A stretch of 64,000 nt of DNA from Ophiobolus disseminans (lineage: Eukaryota; Ascomycota; Dothideomycetes; Pleosporales; Phaeosphaeriaceae): positions 682,001-746,000 of the forward strand of contig MU006233.1 of the NCBI GenBank assembly GCA_010093685.1. Direction: 5' to 3'. Both the position numbers and the translations under genes were made by a program. The notes below the pieces were generated by a model. It had not been told where the DNA came from, did not search any database, and saw only the letters and a list, made by a program, of their open reading frames with translations. Of this stretch, positions 55,658-64,000 are shown piece by piece (the stretch's first letter is position 1; every line of letters begins with the position of its first letter).

Positions 55658-56488
55658 ATGGCCACGCCAACAGTACCAACAGTACTATTCCCGACAGACA
55701 TTGATACGGATGATGACGACAACGATGATATCTCCTCAGTCTTACCAGTACCACCAGCCGCAACCTCTCTGCCAGTGTCACCTCCGCCTGCAAGTACACT
55801 CGTACCGGCTCCCGCTTCTCCTCCAGCAGTCACCCCTGTTCCGGGAGCACCGTCTCCCACAACCGTACTAGATGGCTCTTCTACAGCAACACCTCTCGCG
55901 GACAGTCTTCCTTCTAGCCTCTCGACCCCCACAACAGGCGCAAATCCCACATCGAACGGCGATCAAGGCCTCAGCACCGGAACGAAAGCTGGCATAGGTG
56001 TCGGCGTCGCTATAGCTGTGATCCTCATGGCGGTGGGAGTATGGATGTTCGTGCGGACACGGCGAATAAGGCGGCAACGAAAGCGCAAGACATCGCGCGA
56101 CCCGAAATCAGCCGATGAAGAAAACAACCGAGGTGCTCCTGGTCCAGATGTTCGAGCATATCGAGCACCAACTGTTCCTGAGCTATCAAACAACACGGGC
56201 ACCGAGAAGGCGAGATACTACAACGAGCTCGCAAGCCCTGTCGTTGCCCAAGAAGTCCATGGTGACAGAGAGTTTGCTGTTGAGTTGCAGGGAGATGTGC
56301 CTTCGAGAGCGACCGAAAAAGGTGAATCTTGGTCTCCAAATCCACCGACATACAACACGAATGATGCGTCACGAGTGGGGAAGACCAGCGAAGTTGGATT
56401 CGCGGATGATTCACCTATTGACGACGTAGATGAAATTCCAGATGTTCGTGAGCAACCGAGAATGACGGATAAGAAAGGAGGTATCTGA
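55658..56488 (+). CDS. Mucin-like single-pass membrane protein, 276 aa
   Basis: Single exon from the ATG at 55658 (MATPTVPTVLFPTDIDTDDD). The first 110 residues are Pro/Ser/Thr/Ala-rich, as in an O-glycosylated stalk, preceded by an acidic Asp run. A single membrane helix follows near residues 112-134 (GIGVGVAIAVILMAVGVW) with a strongly basic stop-transfer sequence (RTRRIRRQRKRK). The remaining 140 residues are hydrophilic and probably cytosolic, containing a Lys/Glu-rich end (TDKKGGI). The layout is like fungal wall-stress sensors and the many extracellular-Ser/Thr-rich proteins of Pezizomycotina, but no Cys-rich WSC head and no signal peptide are present, so topology relies on the positive-inside rule. 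The frame is open upstream to 55472 without a better start. Confidence 0.85.
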   Translation: MATPTVPTVLFPTDIDTDDDDNDDISSVLPVPPAATSLPVSPPPASTLVPAPASPPAVTPVPGAPSPTTVLDGSSTATPLADSLPSSLSTPTTGANPTSNGDQGLSTGTKAGIGVGVAIAVILMAVGVWMFVRTRRIRRQRKRKTSRDPKSADEENNRGAPGPDVRAYRAPTVPELSNNTGTEKARYYNELASPVVAQEVHGDREFAVELQGDVPSRATEKGESWSPNPPTYNTNDASRVGKTSEVGFADDSPIDDVDEIPDVREQPRMTDKKGGI

Positions 56489-58900
56489 AAGACTGTATTT
56501 TGCGATACCCTAAATGAGTTATAAAATAATGACGATACATACGCATATACAATTATTTAGCTTTTTCCCTTAATATAATGATCGTCGTGATTGTGATCGT
56601 GATCGGCAGTCGCAAAGTCCGCGCTGGAGATGCGATATGAAGCACAGCCCATACCTAATTATTGAAATCTTAAATGGCTTCGCGACATCGCGGATGAAGG
56701 TGCTAGATTTTGATGCCCTTAGGATGGCGGAAATCGGAGAGGAGATAAAATAGCGTGCGGTTGAATGACGTCACTAGTCAAGCGAGGCAGCCGCACCTCA
56801 ACTTCCATTTCACTGTCATCGACCAGACACTTCTGCTCGCCAACCCGCATAAATACACCAGTGACTGCTTGTGGGACTGCATCTTGGGCAGCCTTGTCTT
56901 CATCCACTAGTTGTCATCACGAGTTTCCGAGGCCTCGAATACCGCGGTAGGGAGGACGTTGCGGTTCCAGCAAGCTACTCATGCAGGCATCTGGACACCT
57001 TTTAAGTTATCATACACAGCCAATTAGCTTCATTTCCAACATATTCGAGTCCAACCACGTTTCGATATTATAGCAACATCAATAGAACATGATGGCATGT
57101 GGATTGCTTCGCACGTTGCAGTCTAGCAGGCTGGTAAGTACTTTCGATTGCATCCATCCATGTCAAAGGTAAGGGCGAGGTTTAAATTCAAGCCTACAAG
57201 AAATACCGTCGAATATGATCGCGCGGAATTTGTGTCCAGCTTCTCGGATTCTCCTGCAAGGCTGTAATACCATTGGGCGCCAGTCTGACCTATTTCTCGC
57301 ATCACCAAGGCCTGGTTGATTTGCATACTCTCTTGCGCAAAAAGAGACACCACAACATATAGTAGTGAACAAGTCGATTCCTAGTGCCCCCGAGCACCAT
57401 TTTCACCCCGGCTATATTTTTTTTCGACTCCTCAACGTGGCTCATGTGCCCCTTTGACTTCAAGATCATTCTCTGAAGACATTTAGTGAACAGGTGAGTG
57501 TTTCCGCGAGAAGAGACGCCATAAGGTGACGCGCTTGCACCTTGAGGCGCGAGGTTCGTGCTCGGTACTTATAGGCATTCCCTTATTTTCTCTGTGAGAG
57601 GCGGATTGAGAAGAGACACCGGTGAGTGAGAAGGCGGAAGCTCCGCGGTCGACATGGATACGTCTGGTTTTTGGTTTGAAAACACGCGCCATGAAGAGTT
57701 GATTGGAGAAATTTGGCGTCGAACGTGTCCCAGATCACATGGATCTTTGGGATCGTGTTTGTGGAACTTTTCACGTCGTCATCCACATTAGTTGATCAGC
57801 TTTCAGATCGCCAAACATCGAATCTCTTCCTGATCATTTCAATCTCGGCCGGACGACATGATTGTTCAAGGCTACCATTTGAAATGCAGCGAAGCACACG
57901 ACAACTCGGGAGACGTTTTGGAAGGAGAAGAGCAGCAAAACATAGAACTAAGCCTTGTGGTTTTAGTAAGAACGAGGGAGACCAGGCTGATGCAAGTCAA
58001 AGAAAGGTCGAAAAGATATATATACTTCGCGATGTGTGGAACAGACACTTGAAGACTCATATAAGGTTACAGTTTTCGATTTTACCTGCGAGTAAAGACC
58101 TCGAGAGGTACGAGAGCAGACACATCGTCACGCTCGAGTATGGTTTTGGTACGAAGTACTGAATCGAACGGTCCGACATGATCTCGGCGTCCCTAAACTC
58201 CACCTCCAGAAGCTAATACACCCTCTTGATCGCACACAGCGCGACATGCCGCCAAAACTCTTTGCTTTCTCGCCTTGTCAACGCAAATCGATTCGCATAG
58301 CATCAGCCTCTCCTATTTCCCTTTTCTTATCGCGCACAAAGACTTTATGTCTTCGCATTGGCTGTCTTTTGGGCGAGCCGCACATGATGTACTCAGCTGG
58401 ATAGTTTGACGGTGGCTGCACAAACATGCATCCTTTCTGGTATTCCTTCTAGAGAAAACGTGCAGTCGGCGCATGACGATCGAATTCCAAGCTTCCGAAA
58501 GAGCAGAGAAGAGCAGAACATGCAATATACCCAACCAGTTTTCGGAACGTTCAACGATGCAAAAGACTGTATGAAAGAGGGTAGGTATGAAGAGCCGGTA
58601 ACAAGCTTTATACCCTGCCACGACTCCACATATCTCAACTGATAGCCCCTTCCGAAGGCGCGATCTGCTCATAAGCAGCTACCATTTGATTTTAGGAGCG
58701 GCAGAAAAGTTCTGGCTCATCGTTGTCTCTTCCTCCCATTTTGTGCGAAGCTCCGCGAACGAGTCTGGCCATGCCACGCTGCATTGAAGCGTTTGGGAAA
58801 GCGCACCAGCATCGGGCTTGGACGTTGTGATTGCAGATGTCAGACAGGAAGAAGTGGGAATAACATGACTGTGACTATGTTTCTGTTTTGGTCGTGTCTC
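56489..58900. other. Gene-poor stretch
   Basis: Many overlapping frames of 60-150 codons occur on both strands (longest 57713-58162 plus), none with a signature, intron logic or good start context. No transposon ends were recognised. I see nothing that supports a gene. Confidence 0.4.
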
Positions 58901-60752
58901 ATGCCGGTGGTACATTCCATCATTCGACATCGATGACTTCATACTCGCTTGTATCAAACTTGTGGAGAACATCGCATAGTCGCAGCACATGTTAAAGTCG
59001 GGAGGGGAGAAGAGAGTAGCCATTCCTCGGCTCTGAAGCTATTTTGGGAAGCGTAGAAGCCAACCATGGGTTGATTCAATGATCATTTAGAAGAAAGGAC
59101 ATCGAGATGTGTATGAAACGAAGAAGAGAAGAGGAGAGAGACGAAGGGTTATATACCGCAGCGATGATCCCAATTCCAGTTCGATGACGCGAGGCAGGGA
59201 CAGGATCGAACATGTGTCTGGTCTGCTTCGATCTAGATTCGCCGCACCACGCCAGCCCATGACATTGGCGTCGTAGCGTTTGGACAAAGCCTCCACTCCT
59301 CCACCACATCCTAAAGCGCAATGGTAGTTTCAGCAAGTCACCGCCAGCCATATTACTTCGTATTTGACACTTGAGAGGAAAGGAACCGCAGCCATCATGG
59401 ATGTCGCTAAACTCTTTGTTTGACTAGTAGCGAAGAACATCAATCGCTGCCATGTGGTTTCTAAATCCAGTAAATCATCGAAAATTGCAGTCGCATTTGG
59501 CAGTCCAAAACTGCGCATGAGATGATCGTGGATAATGTTGCCGTCAGGTTCTGGTGGAAGAGAGCGAGGCATGACCACGTCAGATTGTAGGTTACAACGA
59601 TCATGCAAGGCCTCCTTGTTGTATCCTGCATCGTGGAAGAGCGCAAGAGTTTGGTTGCAGGGTGGAAGAGGTTCTGGACATGATGTTGATGCTGTTGGAA
59701 GTTTTGAAGCCGGGTCAGAACATGACGTGTTCGCTAATGAGTTTTAGAAGAAAGAGATGCTGGAGCCATCGTACGCCGATATCGAGCCTTCAGAAAGAGG
59801 AGAGAGCGAAGAACGTAGTAAAGAAGAGACTCAAGCAGGAAGTTGGAAGATTATATACCCCTCTTCTATGGCCTTTTTCTCGAGATGTCATCTAGTGACG
59901 TTCTTTACATATGGTGATAGCAGTAAATATTCGCGACCCGCAATGCACAGGAACATGCCATCTTCCTTGTACCCTTTCACCAACCACTTCTGCAGAGTCC
60001 CAGAAACACCCCCATTTCTTGCCGCGATCACTTTCGGCACCTCCAGAGTCCACATGTGATGGTTTCTGAGCACCTGGGCAGAGAAGAGGACATGAGTTCG
60101 ATGATAATGACTTTCAACTCCAGGCGAGCGGCATGATAACTATTGAGACATAGTTCCGAAGTCACACAGACAACTCATCATCCGCTGTCAGCAGTGATTT
60201 CGTGGACGCGAAACACATTCAATGCATGGGATATGGGTTTGGTATTGATCTCTGGGATGCGTAATGAAGAGTATAGGAGTTGTGTACCACGAGGCTTTCG
60301 GGGGTTTATATACCCCTTCCCGCCGCTCGAAGCCCATAAATAGACCAGGGCCATTTCTGATGCAGGAAAACACACATGTTTGTATGTGCTTGTTGTTTCA
60401 GATGCAGCAACTGGTCTCAGACAAAAAAATTGTTCCGAAGTTCTTTCTTCGAGGAGTAGCTAGGCCGAGTTTCAAAGGTCCAAATGCCACGCACTGAGCG
60501 CAGGGTCGCCGCGCAAAAGAACATTATTCAGCTGTTGTTGGTTTCGAATATCCCACAGCCCTCGAGACGCCACCATCGTATCGTTGTCTCATGTCTTCTG
60601 AAGCAGCGCCAGCCTCCACATGCTAGGGTATATCGCCCATTTGAGAGCCAAAAATGGCCATGAAGTCGTCTAACGTTATTTATGCCTTCAACTCTCGACG
60701 CGAAGCATGCCATGGGAGCCTTTCCTCTTTTATTCGAGGAGAAGGCGCGGCG

Positions 60753-61090
60753 GAGACGACGACATAATTCGTGTCGAGTATGATTTTTGAGGAACGAGGA
60801 CGTTGGACATGGGAGCTCTACTAGGTCGATTTTGACAGATGGGTGTACCTAAATTTCCAGCAGTGGGGAGGAGAAGGACATGAAGTTGTCTATGTAGGCT
60901 TTTAGTTCTCGAAACGAGGCATGCCTCGGGAGGTCTTCTATTTATGGTAACGCAGAAGACGTGGAGACGACGACATAATTTGTATTGAGTATGGCTTTTG
61001 AGGAACGAGGACGTTGGACATTGGAGCTCTCTTAGGTCAGTTTGGCAAACAGGTGTACCTAGGTTTCCAGCGGTGGAGAGGAGAAGGAAA
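60753..61090. repeat. Pair of about 127-bp direct repeats
   Basis: 60753-60879 and 60964-61090 align almost without gaps at roughly 85% identity by eye. Both start gagacgacgacataatt and include gaggaacgaggacgttggac and gtgtaccta..tttccagc.gtgg. Many of the differences are transitions. Confidence 0.8.
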
Positions 61091-61347
61091 GCAAAACGAG
61101 CCATTCGTAGCGCGTTATGTCTTCTTGTGAAGAAGGCGCGCAGACGACGACATCGCTCTCTTTCCTCATGGTTTCTGAAGGAGGCTACACGCAGGACATA
61201 ACACCATGTCCAATTGGTTTTAGAGAAGCCACTGTGTGTTGACCGGGGTGAGAGGGAGAAGAGAGGCGAGAAGAGCCACTCGAAACGTGTGATATCTACT
61301 TGAGGAGAAGGCGTAGAGCCGATGGCATGGCTTATGTCGTTTGCGAT

Positions 61348-61800
61348 TTCAGGAGGAGCAGGGATGCTGGACATTGCACATTCCTCGCGTGACTTAGAGA
61401 GGCGAATTGCGGTGGTAAGCCTGAAGTGGAGGAGCGAGGCGAGAAGAGCCATTCGGGTTCATGCTGTATACTGTCAGCCTGGCACATTAGTTCACATGGT
61501 ACAATGTGGACTACATCTCCACGTGACTCTTAGTCACTGGCTTACTCATCATGTTGTGTATATAATCGCTCTATGTAGCTCTCTCAATACAACAACCTTC
61601 TTCTCACTTTTGCCCTGTCTCCTAAATTCGACATATAATTAAGATGAAGGCGCCCACAGGCGAAGACGACGGCATGACTCGTGCCACATGTCGCCTTCAG
61701 AGGAGCGGGGACGCTGGACATAGCGCAAATTTCTCTCAGTTTAGAGTGGCGAAGTGCGGTGGTAAGCCTGAAGTAGAGGAAAGAAGACAAGGAGAAGAGC
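61348..61800. repeat. Pair of about 105-bp direct repeats
   Basis: 61348-61450 and 61696-61800 share ttcag-gaggagc.gggacgctggacat, then gtgcggtggtaagcctgaagt in slightly different forms, ending in agaagagc. They are related to the 127-bp pair through the ggacat block. Confidence 0.7.
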
Positions 61801-64000
61801 GAGACGAGCCCATCGAAAGTGATCCATTTGGGTTCAACTACTGGGCGCCGGGAGGGCGACATCGCCCATGTTATGGGTGAGCTCTGGAAAAGCGGAGACA
61901 GAGAACATAAAGCCATTCTAGATCCGTTTTAGAGAAACAATGATATATGGCGATGAGGTTGGAAACGCGAAGAGGAGAAAAGCGGAAAGAGACATCAAAT
62001 CTTTTCTTTTTGGTTTCGGCAGGAGGCGCCGGAACAGCGACATAGATAATGCCATAGACAACTTTTAAGGAGAAGGAACGCCAGACATTTTTCCTCGTAT
62101 GGTTTGATTTTGAAAGTCGGGCGTACATAGCAATGTGGGTGAGGTAGAAAGGAGAGGACAGCGGCTGTGGGATTTATACCCTCAAGTCCTCCACCCCTCA
62201 GCCATGCGATGTTCTTATCCGGCTTTTAAACACGAATTGACTTACGCAAACATAGAGCTGTAGAGCGCGTGATTCGACATGTACCTAGACAGAAGCATTT
62301 TTAGTCGCAGCACTCGAGACCGCATGGCACTCACGTAGGTGCTGTTCCGAAAACAGGAGCACGCATTCTCTTCCCTCTTCCTCTTTCGTGGATATCCCAA
62401 CCTCTAGCTCGCAAGCCCGCCATTTTCATGTATCTTCGGACTTTTGGACGGGATGCCGCAAGGAGCCGGACATTCTGATCTAGGTGTAGGCTTTCGGAAA
62501 GCCGGAAGGCGCAGACCATCCATCCCTACCATGAGCTTTTAGAGATGAAGTGGACCTGAGTGTGTTGAGGAAGTTGGAGAAGCGAGGCCAGCGAAGAACT
62601 TATACCTCCACCCACAAACCTTCCAGTCCAGACATGGAGCGCTGCTTTGCTTATTTTCAACAACTCCAACGTCCCAACTTCTGCCCAAAAAGGAGAGGAA
62701 AATAGACCAGCATAACCGAGATCGCGTCCTGTTTTGGAACGCCCTCCCACTGCTTCGCTCATGTAGTCGTTGATGTGACCTTTTCCTTCCCTTCCAGAAT
62801 CCAGTGCACAACATCGCCCATTTGGCTCCGAGCGCAAGCTCGTTTCATGGCTTTGCATGAATTGGGGTGGGCGGGATATATGTCTGATGGATGAGGCGTT
62901 CAGGAAGGCGCAGAAGGAAGGACATGGCTCAGACGACGTCTGGTTTTTGGAGATCCGATGTGTCAAGGGCGCAGGACATTTGTACGGTCGCTTTCTTTTT
63001 GCTCATGAATGCAAAAAGAAAGACATACTCCAAACGTCGTCTAGTTTCTGGCAATCTCGACAGCTTCCCAAGCGCGCAACATGTACGTGACTACGTATCC
63101 TTTCGGCACAGCGCAGCGCAGAAGCAATCCGCATTTGTCTGAAGTTGTTGTTTTTCAAAGAGTTGGAGACGCACAACATAACTCTCCACAGTGCTGGTTT
63201 CTTTCCTCGAGCAATTGGAATTGCTATTGCGAGTGTAATAGAGAGGACGCAAGATAGCCTGGAAGAGACATGTTGCGAATGCTGTGCCTGTTCTGAAGAG
63301 CCAGAAACACAGAACATCAGCCCACTCTGGAGCCGTTTCGTGCATTGCACAACGCACACATAATAACGGAGAAGACTCGAGACAGTCCAACCACCCATTG
63401 CCCTTTTGTCTTTTTATCTCTGGAGAGCGAGAAACACGCACCATCAGCCCATTCCGAAACCATTTTATGCATTGCACAAAGCGAATGTAGTAGATAAAGA
63501 CGCAAGACACCGCCAAAACCACACATGCCCCTGACCTCCCTGAATTTCTAGAGAGCGAGAGCCACACACCATTATCCTGCACTCATGTTGTTTCTCGTGC
63601 ATTGCGTACGCAATTGCGGATGTGATTTCGAATGACTCGCGACAGACCAGAACCACACACATGATCTCTTCATCCTGTATTTTTTGAAAAGCGAGAGCCA
63701 CAGACTCATGTGATCGATGAATGTAGCCTTCGGAGTTGGAAAGGCGCGGAATATATGTCTTCAAGAGTGCAGAAACAAAACATGAGGAGGATTACCACCA
63801 CCTGTTGGACAGCGAACGACGCAGTCCATACCTTTGTCGAATGTTGGCTGGTTTTCGGGGGATGGGAAATGCGAATGTGATGAAGAAGGCCAGGTTGGCG
63901 GAGGGAGCGAGATTTATATACGTGCGACTGGACTCGAGGGGGTTGAGATGCTCGAAAAGCGATGAAGAAAAAGATGTGTGAGTAAGGATGAGAAACGTGT

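Larger units (their letters stand above)
58900..64000. repeat. Decayed array of short dispersed repeats (GACAT-rich on plus strand)
   Basis: A degenerate block, roughly a gag/aag-gag-cg-ga-cg-c/t-ggACAT consensus on the plus strand, recurs about every 40-200 bp, for example at 60789-60810, 61000-61021, 61353-61375 and 61700-61721. Looser forms continue to the window end (62020-62100, 62900-62980, 63160, 63300, 63430, 63550, 63680). I count about 25 GACAT pentamers here by eye, against about 5 expected at equal base use. Read on the minus strand the blocks begin ATGTCC, and several give short peptides starting MSS-V/I-PAP or MSNVLVPQK, but no long intact frame exists. TATATA(A) boxes facing left occur near 59150, 59855, 60310, 62177, 62603 and 63917. 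Nature unknown. Confidence 0.6.

Noticed and set aside
57713..58162. 149-codon plus-strand frame
   Set aside because: Overlaps several other frames, non-ATG start, no signature.
1..64000. CRISPR arrays, bacterial operons, plasmid or phage features
   Set aside because: The DNA is fungal nuclear with spliced genes; the spaced repeats at 58.9-64 kb have no constant repeat/spacer structure.
63900..64000. Telomere at the right end
   Set aside because: No TTAGGG/CCCTAA tract; the repeats there are of another kind.

Overview
The window is nuclear DNA of a filamentous ascomycete (Pezizomycotina; the small-gene families suggest Dothideomycetes, but the class is inference). The evidence is short GT-AG introns, mostly 45-80 nt with recognisable branch points, two Zn2Cys6 regulators, a CFEM protein, GPI-anchored proteins, a proteinase-B-type vacuolar subtilisin and a BEACH protein with the fungal layout. 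No rRNA, tRNA, CRISPR, telomere repeat or intact transposon was found. Gene models were spliced by eye.

Layout. 1-15.5 kb: the 3' part of a regulator gene; a secreted repeat protein with six Lys-Arg sites (a possible Kex2-processed peptide precursor); two F-box-like genes; then membrane and surface proteins (PQ-loop protein, two other integral membrane proteins, CFEM protein, GPI protein) and an EthD-like protein. 15.8-35.4 kb: an accessory block. It holds two diverged BTB genes, a Zn2Cys6 regulator, a secreted Cys-rich protein, a broken F-box gene, a broken MYND-finger gene, a single-pass membrane protein, and six members of one BTB family with a Cys/His-rich insert (one at 21.8 kb, five in tandem at 29.7-35.4 kb). 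36.3-47.7 kb: a conserved core of vacuolar serine protease and a 2,633-residue BEACH protein. 48.5-56.5 kb: a second secreted Cys-rich paralogue, four F-box-like genes (three broken) and a mucin-like single-pass membrane protein. 56.5-64 kb: no convincing gene; the last 5 kb are a decayed array of short repeats.

The most unusual content is (i) the BTB plus Cys/His-insert family with its conserved 44-nt and 130-nt first exons, (ii) the pair of secreted proteins ending in the same five-cysteine tail, one of which appears to have lost its ATG, (iii) the Kex2-type repeat precursor, (iv) single in-frame stops that recur in otherwise open duplicated genes, and (v) the unexplained GACAT-rich array at the right end. 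The duplicated families are mostly decaying, whereas single-copy genes between them are intact. That pattern fits mutation aimed at duplicated DNA, such as repeat-induced point mutation (RIP), but this was not measured here.
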